Shown piece after piece: positions 1-6,726 of a DNA stretch of 9,998 nt (position 1 is its first letter; every line of letters begins with the position of its first letter). The notes below the pieces were generated by a model. That model was given only the letters and a program-made list of their open reading frames with translations. It did no database searches and had not been told where the DNA came from. Origin of the DNA: Anaerolineales bacterium (GTDB lineage: Bacteria > Chloroflexota > Anaerolineae > Anaerolineales > Villigracilaceae). The DNA lies in the NCBI GenBank assembly GCA_016789205.1, contig JAEURF010000017.1, positions 2,966-12,963 of the forward strand, written 5' to 3'. The translations under genes and the position numbers were made by a program.

Positions 1-354
1 GTTTTGTTTACAGGTCAAATGCGTTTTGGAAATGGAGTCCTTGCTCAATTTGACAGCGGGTTCAAAATTCCAGCGAGAACTTATATGGAAATTGTAGGCA
101 CAGATGGCGTATTGAATATTCCATTTCCGTTTAAGCCGAGTATCAAAAACGAAATGATTCTCAGAAGTGGTGATAAAGAAGAAAAAATAAAAGTAAAGGG
201 GCAAGAATTATATTTGGGTGAAGTAGAAGATATGTGTGATGCAGTTCAAAATCACAAACCGCCGCGCATCTCGCTGGCAGATAGCCGCGGCAATGTTGCT
301 ACAATTCTGGCACTGCTTAAATCGGCTGAAATTGGAAAAACTGTCTCTTTTTAG
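1..354 (+). CDS. Gfo/Idh/MocA family oxidoreductase, C-terminal part (5' truncated)
   Basis: The reading frame is open from the first base and stops with TAG at 352-354, so this is the last 117 codons of a gene that begins before the window. The visible part matches the C-terminal substrate-binding and dimerisation domain of Gfo/Idh/MocA dehydrogenases: a GQMRFGNGVLAQFDSGF strand near the start, the MEIVGTDGVLNIPFPF segment typical of the family's beta-sheet, and a closing helix with LADSRGNVATILALLKSAE. Family members are NAD(P)-dependent oxidoreductases of sugars, inositols or related polyols. The Rossmann domain and the catalytic Lys and His residues are outside the window, so the substrate cannot be named. 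It lies 107 bases before the sugar ABC transporter ATPase on the same strand, so a role in sugar metabolism is plausible. A separate promoter seems to serve the downstream genes. Confidence 0.85.
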   Translation, partial: VLFTGQMRFGNGVLAQFDSGFKIPARTYMEIVGTDGVLNIPFPFKPSIKNEMILRSGDKEEKIKVKGQELYLGEVEDMCDAVQNHKPPRISLADSRGNVATILALLKSAEIGKTVSF

Positions 355-398
355 GGGTTTTTAGTTTACGCAAGCAACAAACTCGTTCCTCCAAATCT

Positions 399-427
399 TT
401 GGGGATTTTTAGGCTTGGGTTTATAAT
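399..427 (+). promoter_or_regulatory. Putative sigma-70 promoter for the ABC transporter operon
   Basis: A perfect TATAAT sits at 422-427. Seventeen bases upstream is TTGGGG at 399-404, which matches only the first three positions of a consensus -35. Transcription would start near 434, about 28 bases before the ATPase ATG. An 8-base palindrome, TCGTACGA, lies at 441-448 just after the expected start and could be an operator half, but nothing else supports this. The assignment rests on motif and spacing only. Confidence 0.45.
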
Positions 428-461
428 CAAGTCACTATATTCGTACGACTGGAGGTTTCCC

Positions 462-1562
462 ATGGCAAGTGTTACGTATCAGAACGTGTTCAAAAAGTTT
501 GGTGATGTTGAAATCATCAAAAATCTCAACATTCATGTTGAGGACAAGGAATTCCTTGTGTTGGTTGGTCCATCAGGTTGTGGCAAAACAACTGCCCTTC
601 GCCTGTTGGCTGGACTGGAAGAGATCAGCGATGGTGAAATAAAAATCGATGATCGTGTGGTAAATGATGTCGCACCGAAAGACCGCGATATTGCCATGGT
701 CTTCCAGTCTTATGCTTTATATCCGCATCTTTCGGTGTACGACAACATGGCGTTTGGTTTGAAACTACGCAAAACGCCGAAAGACGAAATCAAAAAGCGC
801 GTGAACGATGCCGCTGAAATTTTGGACATCACCCATTTGCTTGACCGCAAGCCACGTCAATTATCGGGTGGTCAACGTCAACGTGTGGCTGTGGGGCGTG
901 CCATTGTGCGCGAACCAAAAGTCTTTTTGTTTGATGAGCCGCTTTCAAACTTGGATGCAAAGTTGCGCGTGCAAATGCGTTCTGAAATTAGTAAGTTACA
1001 TCAGCGTTTGCAAACTACATTCATTTATGTGACTCACGACCAAACCGAAGCCATGACGATGGCATCTCGCATCGCTGTCATTAATAAAGGCTTGTTACAA
1101 CAATTAGACACTCCACAAGCCTTATACGACAAGCCCAATAATTTGTTTGTTGCTGGGTTCATTGGCTCCCCCGCTATGAACTTCTTCCCTGCCAAACTCA
1201 GCGTCAACGGTGGAAAAGTGACCGTAGATGCTGAAAGTTTCAAAGTCAACATACCGGATGCGCTTTCAGGTCCATATAAAAATATGAATGGAAAAGAGGT
1301 CATCTTTGGTATTCGCCCAGAAAATATCCACGACCCGGAATTTGCTCCACCGAATATTATCGGTGAAAAAGTTCCAGTCAAAGTAGATGTAACTGAGTTA
1401 ATGGGTAACGAAACACTCTTGTATCTGGTAAGCGGAAAAAATACATTCATCGCCCGTGTAGACCCACGCTCGAAAAAACGAATCGGCGATGATATGCAAG
1501 TCATCTTTGATATGGATAAATTCCACATCTTTGACGCAAGCACAGAAGAGGCAGTTCGCTGA
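462..1562 (+). CDS. Carbohydrate ABC importer ATPase (MalK/MsmX/UgpC type)
   Basis: This 366-residue protein is the ATP-hydrolysing subunit of a CUT1 sugar importer. It acts as a dimer on the cytoplasmic face of the permeases. Every nucleotide-binding motif is present: Walker A GPSGCGKT at residues 36-43, Q-loop Gln82, signature LSGGQ at 134-138, Walker B VFLFDEP at 154-160 with catalytic Glu159, D-loop SNLD at 162-165 and H-loop His192. Residues from about 235 to the end form the C-terminal OB-fold regulatory domain seen in MalK, MsmX and UgpC, including the FGIRPENI motif. The length is normal for the family. The ATG at 462 is chosen because GGAGG at 451-455 lies six bases upstream and the protein then begins directly with the first ABC strand. 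An in-frame start at 399 would add 21 residues and overlap the promoter. Such ATPases often serve several sugar importers, so exclusive use by this system cannot be assumed. Confidence 0.95.
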   Translation: MASVTYQNVFKKFGDVEIIKNLNIHVEDKEFLVLVGPSGCGKTTALRLLAGLEEISDGEIKIDDRVVNDVAPKDRDIAMVFQSYALYPHLSVYDNMAFGLKLRKTPKDEIKKRVNDAAEILDITHLLDRKPRQLSGGQRQRVAVGRAIVREPKVFLFDEPLSNLDAKLRVQMRSEISKLHQRLQTTFIYVTHDQTEAMTMASRIAVINKGLLQQLDTPQALYDKPNNLFVAGFIGSPAMNFFPAKLSVNGGKVTVDAESFKVNIPDALSGPYKNMNGKEVIFGIRPENIHDPEFAPPNIIGEKVPVKVDVTELMGNETLLYLVSGKNTFIARVDPRSKKRIGDDMQVIFDMDKFHIFDASTEEAVR

Positions 1563-1658
1563 CTCTGATTAAAGGAGGTGGTGCCGGGCTCGCAAGCAAA
1601 ACTATATGACAAAATACTGATATACCTGTTTCAATTAATTTCAAGGAGAAAAAAGAGA

Positions 1659-2899
1659 ATGAAAAAGAATTTGCTTGCTTTATTTAGCCTGCTAGTGATT
1701 GCCTCCCTAGCACTTGCCGCTTGCGGTGGTGGTGCCCCTGCGACTGAAGCTCCAGCCGCAACCGAAGCCCCTGCCTCAACTGAAGCACCTGCCGCCACTG
1801 AAGCGCCTGAAGTGATTGAAGTAACCTTCTGGCATGCCTATGGCACTGGCTCTGCTGAAGAAACTGCGATGGCACAATTGCTTGAACAAGCCGCTGTTGA
1901 TTTGCCACAATACAAAATCAATGTACTTCAAGTGCCTTTCAATGACATCTTCACCAAGTATGATACCGATGTCGCCGCTGGTGGTGGACCCGATATGTTC
2001 ATCGCCCCAAATGACAACCTTGGTGGTCAGGCTCGCGCCGGAACCATTGCTGACATTACCGACTTAGTCGCTGGAAAACTTGGCGATTACAGTGAATTGT
2101 CACAAGGTGGCATGATGTACGATGGCAAGATGTACGGTATTCCTGAATCACTCAAGGCTGTTGCTTTCTGGTACAACAAGTCATTGCTCCCAGAACCGCC
2201 TGCCACCACTGATGACCTCAAAGCATTGATGGAAGGCGGCACACCGGTTGCAATTAGCTTTGGTTGTTACCATCACTGGGGCTTCTTCGGCTCCTTCGGT
2301 GGTCAAATCTTTGACGACCAATTTAACTTTGTTACTGATGATGCGAACCAAGCCAATGTTGCCAGTGCAATTTCCTATTTGAATGATTTGTATCAAATCT
2401 CTGTCGCAAACGGCTGGCCTCCCGCAATGACAGCGATGGTCTCGCTCCATTCACCGAAGGTAGCGTTGTTGCTATCACCAACGGTAACTGGGCAATGGGT
2501 GACTATCGCAATGCACTTGGTGACAACCTTGCTGTTGCTCCAATCCCTGCCGGACCTGGTGGTCCATCTAACCCACTTCTCGGTGTAGACGGTTGGTACT
2601 TCAACCCGAACAGCGAAAACACTGAAGCCGCGATTGAAGTGGCAATGTACTTAACCAACGCCGCCGCTTCACAATTGATGATGGACTCCGCTGGTCACGT
2701 TCCTGCCAACACCACTGTTGACGTAACCGACCCGCTTATTCAAGGTTTGCTCGATGCATTCGCTACAGCATACTTCCGCCCACAAGTTGAATCTATGGGC
2801 AATTACTGGGGCAACTTCTGCGGAACCGACCAAGTCTTTGATGCTGGCACACCTGCCGCAGACTGGGTCAAGACCGCCTTCGAAGGCGCAACCAAGTAA
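1659..2899 (+). CDS. Sugar ABC transporter substrate-binding lipoprotein (MalE-like), interrupted by a frameshift
   Basis: This is the extracytoplasmic sugar-binding subunit of the importer. ATG 1659 has AAGGAG at 1643-1648, ten bases upstream, and opens a lipoprotein signal peptide (MKKN, hydrophobic run, LALAAC) with lipidated Cys22. A flexible linker of four TEAP repeats (residues 28-51) precedes the binding domain, which starts at VTFWHAYG, typical of family 1 binding proteins. The frame from 1659 is correct up to Trp253 (2415-2417), then ends out of frame at 2588. The matching C-terminal part (NDSDGLAPFTEG, NGNWAMGDY, the GVDGWYF segment and the last helix) continues one frame over from 2426 to TAA 2897-2899. 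Restoring one base in the run at 2418-2423 gives a 413-residue protein, a normal length. Whether the shift is real or a sequencing or assembly error cannot be told here. The function is sure at family level; maltodextrin as substrate is inferred from the flanking GH13 genes. Confidence 0.88.
1740..1811 (+). repeat. Four tandem 18-base units coding a TEAP-rich linker
   Basis: Four consecutive units of exactly 18 bases encode six residues each (ATEAPA, ATEAPA, STEAPA, ATEAPE), directly after the lipidated Cys and Gly run of the binding protein. The codons vary between units at third positions, so the repeat is kept at protein level more than as DNA. It probably serves as a flexible tether holding the binding domain away from the membrane. 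The unit number could vary between strains. Confidence 0.8.
2415..2426 (+). other. Frameshift point in the substrate-binding protein gene
   Basis: The frame with codons at 1659, 1662 and so on reads NGWPP up to 2423, and coherent binding-protein sequence resumes with Asn at 2426 in the frame one base earlier. The bases between are GGCCTCCCGCAATG. One extra C in the CCTCCC run would join the halves as WPPRNDSD. The second frame has a stop (TGA) at 2384-2386, which limits the shift to after that point. Confidence 0.85.
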
Positions 2900-2925
2900 G
2901 TTACAATTTTTAGAACTAGCAATAC

Positions 2926-2961
2926 AAGGGAGCGGACAAGGGAACTTGTCCGCTCTCCCTT
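2926..2961 (+). promoter_or_regulatory. Intercistronic stem-loop between binding protein and malF
   Basis: The inner stem GCGGACAAG (2932-2940) pairs perfectly with CTTGTCCGC (2945-2953) around a GGAA tetraloop of GNRA type. After a two-base bulge (2954-2955), AAGGGA (2926-2931) pairs with TCCCTT (2956-2961), so 15 pairs form. No T-run follows, so this is unlikely to be a full intrinsic terminator. It lies 27 bases after the binding-protein stop and 40 before the malF start. The probable role is to protect the upstream mRNA or cause partial termination, so that more binding protein than permease is made, as known for malE and malF in enterobacteria. Confidence 0.75.
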
Positions 2962-3001
2962 CCATAATATGAACAATTTTCTTTTGTGAGGAGAAGTTCA
3001 A

Positions 3002-4015
3002 ATGGCAGTTGCAAAGTCCACACAAAAAGCGCGAAAAAAAAGACAAAGTAATCTCCCTTACTTATATCTCTTACCCGCGTTCTTAATCATGGGGGTGATT
3101 ACGTTCTATCCGCTCATTTATCAAGTGATTATTTCATTCACAAACTTTGAATCCAAACACCTTTTACTTGGATTAAAGTCACCTGAACTGGAATTCATCG
3201 GATTCAAAAACTACATTGATATTTTCACAGCCGCCTTGCCAGTCGAAAATTTCAATTTTTTCCGCGTCCTTGAATTTAACTTTTGGTGGGCATTAAGCAA
3301 TGTATTTTTACATGTACCTGCTGGTGTTTTAATCGCTACATTACTAAACACAGAAGGCTTATGGCTCAAGCGAATTTATCGCGCCGCTTATATTCTTCCA
3401 GTCGTTGTCCCTCCTTTAGTTGTCGCTACTGTATGGACAAACATCTTCGACGAACGCTATGGCGCCATGAATCAATTACTAGCAATGATTGGAGGCTTCT
3501 TCGGAAACCCAGACCCTGTTTACATCCGCTGGTTTGAAGATGTAAAACCGCCTATTCCGGGATTTTTGCCCGGTGCCCCTCTTACGCTTGCTTACTACGC
3601 CATGATGATTGCAAACTTCTGGCTGGGTTGGCCCTTCATGTCTGTAGTGGCAACAGGAGCATTACAAAGTATTCCTAAAGACTTATACGAAGCCGCCTCC
3701 ATTGACGGGGCAACAGGCAACCAACAATTCTGGAATATCACTGTGCCTCTACTCAGACCCGCCATGATACCCGCCGCTGTCTATGGCTTCACGCTTTCAT
3801 TTAACTTATTTAACTTCGTCTTCTTCATGACCGGCGGCGGACCCGCCCGCTCAACAGAATTGTTGGTGACGTTTGCTTACAATCTTGTGCGCAACTTACG
3901 TTGGTATGGCGTTGCCGCGGCATTTGCAGTCATCATCTTTATCGTCGCATTGATAGTCTTCCTCATCACCAATCGCATCACTCGCGCCACACAAAATTAT
4001 CAAGAGGCAGGATAA
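3002..4015 (+). CDS. Sugar ABC transporter permease (MalF/UgpA type)
   Basis: This 337-residue inner-membrane protein forms half of the translocation channel of the importer. Six hydrophobic segments can be seen at about residues 19-45, 96-117, 127-148, 196-220, 255-277 and 304-323, after a basic N-terminus (KARKKRQ). The EAA motif that docks on the ATPase is at residues 230-253 (EAASIDGA, then LLRP). AGGAG at 2989-2993 lies eight bases before the ATG. It lacks the large second external domain of enterobacterial MalF, as is usual for short CUT1 permeases. The external loop between segments 3 and 4 (residues 150-195) is long and Pro-rich for such a short permease. The next permease gene starts one base after the stop, so the two are surely co-translated. 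The permease role is certain; the sugar is inferred. Confidence 0.94.
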   Translation: MAVAKSTQKARKKRQSNLPYLYLLPAFLIMGVITFYPLIYQVIISFTNFESKHLLLGLKSPELEFIGFKNYIDIFTAALPVENFNFFRVLEFNFWWALSNVFLHVPAGVLIATLLNTEGLWLKRIYRAAYILPVVVPPLVVATVWTNIFDERYGAMNQLLAMIGGFFGNPDPVYIRWFEDVKPPIPGFLPGAPLTLAYYAMMIANFWLGWPFMSVVATGALQSIPKDLYEAASIDGATGNQQFWNITVPLLRPAMIPAAVYGFTLSFNLFNFVFFMTGGGPARSTELLVTFAYNLVRNLRWYGVAAAFAVIIFIVALIVFLITNRITRATQNYQEAG

Positions 4016-4016
4016 C

Positions 4017-5027
4017 ATGGCTACCATGACCTCAGAAAAAAATAAAAATCCTATCATTCGCTTCTTAAATATGAACACCTCTGGGCAAACCAGCGGACGG
4101 AGCCTGCCATTATGGCGGCAAATCCTTTTACAAGTGATTTGTCTTGCCATTCTTGCATCGGTGATGTTCCCCATCATGTACATCGTCACGCTATCGTTTA
4201 GCTCCAAAACCACACGCCCATCGCAATTGGAATTGATTCCCAAAGAAATTTCATTTGTCGCCTATCAACAAGTATTAGATAAACCCACTGGTAACCCAGT
4301 CACATTCAATCAACTGCTAAAAAATAGTTTTGTTCTTTCTATGGGTGTTGGCGTTGTCGCATTAATGGTCGCAGTCAGTGCCGCCTATGCCTTCTCACGT
4401 TTCAAATTCAAATTACGTGAAATACTCATGGTGCTTGTCTTTATTCCTTTGCTCATGCCGGCTGTCGGATTAAGCACCCCGCTTTACCTTTTACTGAATC
4501 AAGTACAAGTCAAGCAATGCGCCGATAAATCCATCGTCATTCAACCGATTGCCACATGTGAAGATGGAAAAGGTAAACTGCAATTCAACCTGCGAGATTC
4601 CCTTTGGGGCGTCGGCATCGCAATGACAGCTACCGCCTTACCATTTGCAGTTTGGAATCTCAAAGGCTATCTCGATACCATTCCAAAAGAACTTGAAGAA
4701 GCCGCCGCCATAGATGGCGCAAATGTCAACCAAACTTTTTGGCAAATCGTCATACCCCTTGCAATGCCACAACTTGCCGTTACATTCTTTCTCGGCTTCA
4801 TCGGTCACTGGCAAGAGTTTGTACTAACGTGGCTCTTCCTATCACAACCTGAAGATTACACACTCGCAATGACACTCTACAACATGACCGGTCAATACGC
4901 CAACAGCGTCCCATGGAATCGCTTTGCCGCAATGGCAGTTATCGTTGCGCTCCCTGTCGCCGTCGTTTACATAGCCCTGCAAAGACAAATCGTCGGCGGT
5001 CTCACCACAGGTAGTGTTAAAGGATAA
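4017..5027 (+). CDS. Sugar ABC transporter permease (MalG/UgpE type)
   Basis: This 336-residue permease is the partner of the preceding MalF-like protein. Six membrane segments are visible at about residues 35-59, 104-126, 136-160, 196-217, 252-273 and 304-322. The EAA loop is at residues 228-251 (EAAAIDGA, then IPLAMP), preceded by the typical LPFAVWNLKGYLDTIPKELE stretch, and the C-terminus ends in the family's GGLTTGSVKG. The start at 4017 follows AGAGG at 4003-4007 and is one base after the malF stop; ATG 4026 is a possible but less likely alternative. Unusual for the family is an insertion of about 30 residues in the external loop between segments 3 and 4 (161-194), with Cys168 and Cys181 that could form a disulfide outside the membrane. 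An intrinsic terminator follows the gene. Confidence 0.94.
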   Translation: MATMTSEKNKNPIIRFLNMNTSGQTSGRSLPLWRQILLQVICLAILASVMFPIMYIVTLSFSSKTTRPSQLELIPKEISFVAYQQVLDKPTGNPVTFNQLLKNSFVLSMGVGVVALMVAVSAAYAFSRFKFKLREILMVLVFIPLLMPAVGLSTPLYLLLNQVQVKQCADKSIVIQPIATCEDGKGKLQFNLRDSLWGVGIAMTATALPFAVWNLKGYLDTIPKELEEAAAIDGANVNQTFWQIVIPLAMPQLAVTFFLGFIGHWQEFVLTWLFLSQPEDYTLAMTLYNMTGQYANSVPWNRFAAMAVIVALPVAVVYIALQRQIVGGLTTGSVKG

Positions 5028-5046
5028 ATTTTCAAATCCGCACTTT

Positions 5047-5085
5047 ATTTCCTCTTCTTTCATCAGAAGGAAGAGGAAATTTTTT
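5047..5085 (+). terminator. Rho-independent terminator after malG
   Basis: The left arm 5047-5060 pairs with 5067-5080 over 14 positions with one G-T wobble, around the six-base loop CATCAG. The right arm runs straight into a T-run (5080-5085). This is the clearest intrinsic terminator in the window. It ends only 14 bases before the start codon of the next gene, so the amylase is either read by leakage through this hairpin or from a start signal not obvious here. Confidence 0.85.
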
Positions 5086-5099
5086 ACCCCAACCTTTTT

Positions 5100-6719
5100 A
5101 TGCACAAGCGACTTCTAACTTTACTATTCATTCTCATTCTGATATCTTGCGCCTCACCCTCAGGGACGCCTGCTCCTCTTCCCTCAACAGAGCCTACACC
5201 TGAAAATGAATCCGCAGAATGGTGGCGTACTGCTATCTTCTACGAAATCTTCGTCCGCTCATTTTATGACACAAATGCAGACGGCATCGGCGACTTTAAT
5301 GGCATCACCCAAAAACTGGATTATTTACAATCACTAGGTATCACAGCCATTTGGCTTATGCCGATTCATCCATCCCCTTCCTATCACGGATATGACGTTA
5401 TCAACTATTATGCTGTTAATACTGAATACGGCACAATGGATGATTTCAAAAACCTTTTAGATGAAGCGCACAAAAGAGATATTCGCATCATCATAGATTT
5501 AGTCATCAATCATACTTCTACAGAGCATCCATGGTTTAAGGATGCAAACGCCAATCCAAATTCACCCTATCGAGATTTTTATGTATGGGCAAATGAAGCG
5601 GGCGTAGGCAATTGGCATCAAGGACAAAATGGATTCTATTATGGCTACTTTTGGGGAGGTATGCCAGACTTAAATTACAATAATCCTGATGTGACCAAAG
5701 CAATCCTAAACATCACAAACTTTTGGTTAAATGAAATTGGCATAGATGGTTTTCGGATTGACGCGGTCAAGCATTTAATTGAAGCAGATGGCAAAGTAGA
5801 AAATACACCCGCTACACATGAATGGTTGAAAGAATTTTATACAGCCTACAAAACACAAAACCCGCAAGCCTATACGATTGGAGAAGTATTTGGTGCAGGT
5901 TCATCAGTCGTCAAGTTATACACAGGTGATGAACTTGACCACATCTTCAATTTTGAAATGTCAAGCGGATTTGTAAACAGCACAAACGGTGGCGCAAATT
6001 CCGGCATCGTCAGCGCGATTAAGTTTGCACAACAAGATATGCCCGATTTCAATTTTGCTACTTTCCTAACTAATCACGACCAAAATCGTGTCATGTCTGT
6101 GTTTAATGGAAATGTAGATAAAGCAAAAATGGCATCTTTCTTAATGTTGACTTCGCCCGGTACACCCTACATTTATTATGGCGAAGAAATTGGGATGCAA
6201 GGTGTTAAACCTGATGAAGATATCCGTTTGCCTATGCAATGGAATGATGATGAATTTGCAGGTTTCTCAACTGTTCAGCCATGGCGTAATCCATACACAA
6301 ACCCAAACAAACCTCAATTTGACTACACGCAAATTAATGTAGAGAAACAAATTGGAGATTCTACTTCCCTATTAGAGCATTACAAGACTTTGATTCAGCT
6401 CCGCAAAGCAATCACAACATTACAAACTGGTGACATGGTTTTGCTAGATGCAGATAATTCTGGTATATATGCGGTCTTGCGCAGAGATGTGAACGGAGTC
6501 TTTTTGGTTATAGCAAACTTGAAAGATGAAATCGTTTCAGATTATGCGCTTGACTTAAGTTCAGCAAGTCTAGCAGAATCAAGTTACAGTGTAGAAACTG
6601 TGTATGGCGAGAATCAAGCCGACCCGTTAGAAAGAAGCGGCGAAGCCTTCATCTATAAACCGTTTGAAAATTTGCATCCATACGCAATGTATGTTTTGAA
6701 ATTAAATCTAAATCAATGA
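5100..6719 (+). CDS. GH13 alpha-amylase/alpha-glucosidase, secreted lipoprotein
   Basis: This 539-residue enzyme hydrolyses alpha-glucosidic bonds in starch-like glucans or oligosaccharides outside the membrane. A signal peptide (MHKRLL, hydrophobic run, LISC) gives lipidated Cys17, followed by a Pro/Thr-rich linker. The GH13 barrel begins near residue 42. Conserved regions are DLVINH at 133-138, GFRIDAVKH with nucleophile Asp221, IGEVF with acid/base Glu262, and TNHD with Asp327. A calcium-loop motif DTNADGIGD is at 57-65. The MPDLN signature at 188-192 is the form seen in the oligo-1,6-glucosidase-like and intermediate groups such as GH13_36, so subfamily GH13_36 is likely but not proven. 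A C-terminal beta domain is present from about 440. The ATG is fixed by the signal peptide, although no Shine-Dalgarno sequence is seen at 5086-5099. The next GH13 gene follows after 7 bases. Confidence 0.92.
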   Translation: MHKRLLTLLFILILISCASPSGTPAPLPSTEPTPENESAEWWRTAIFYEIFVRSFYDTNADGIGDFNGITQKLDYLQSLGITAIWLMPIHPSPSYHGYDVINYYAVNTEYGTMDDFKNLLDEAHKRDIRIIIDLVINHTSTEHPWFKDANANPNSPYRDFYVWANEAGVGNWHQGQNGFYYGYFWGGMPDLNYNNPDVTKAILNITNFWLNEIGIDGFRIDAVKHLIEADGKVENTPATHEWLKEFYTAYKTQNPQAYTIGEVFGAGSSVVKLYTGDELDHIFNFEMSSGFVNSTNGGANSGIVSAIKFAQQDMPDFNFATFLTNHDQNRVMSVFNGNVDKAKMASFLMLTSPGTPYIYYGEEIGMQGVKPDEDIRLPMQWNDDEFAGFSTVQPWRNPYTNPNKPQFDYTQINVEKQIGDSTSLLEHYKTLIQLRKAITTLQTGDMVLLDADNSGIYAVLRRDVNGVFLVIANLKDEIVSDYALDLSSASLAESSYSVETVYGENQADPLERSGEAFIYKPFENLHPYAMYVLKLNLNQ

Positions 6720-6726
6720 GGAAATT

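Noticed and set aside
391..406. Small inverted repeat CCAA/TTGG around 391-402 after the oxidoreductase gene
   Set aside because: The stem is very short and AT-rich with no T-run directly after it, so it is not a credible terminator.
430..450. Possible operator: TCGTACGA at 441-448 and AGTC/GACT ends at 430-433 and 447-450
   Set aside because: The symmetry is short and does not match a LacI-type sugar operator, and there is no regulator gene in the window. Mentioned only under the promoter.
1034..1612. 192-codon open frame on the minus strand across the ATPase C-terminus
   Set aside because: It lies fully opposite a well-supported ATPase gene, has no recognisable motif or ribosome site, and is a shadow of that gene.
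1571..1620. Strong Shine-Dalgarno-like AAAGGAGGTG with GTG codons at 1578 and 1581, and a five-codon frame ATG ACA AAA TAC TGA at 1606-1620
   Set aside because: The GTG codons are too close to the motif and would add 26-27 residues before a normal lipoprotein signal peptide; the tiny frame is 27 bases away from the motif. ATG 1659 has its own well-spaced site.
2415..2430. Programmed -1 ribosomal frameshifting in the binding-protein gene
   Set aside because: The direction would fit -1, but there is no slippery heptamer in the zero frame (CCT CCC preceded by G does not allow re-pairing), and I saw no strong downstream hairpin.
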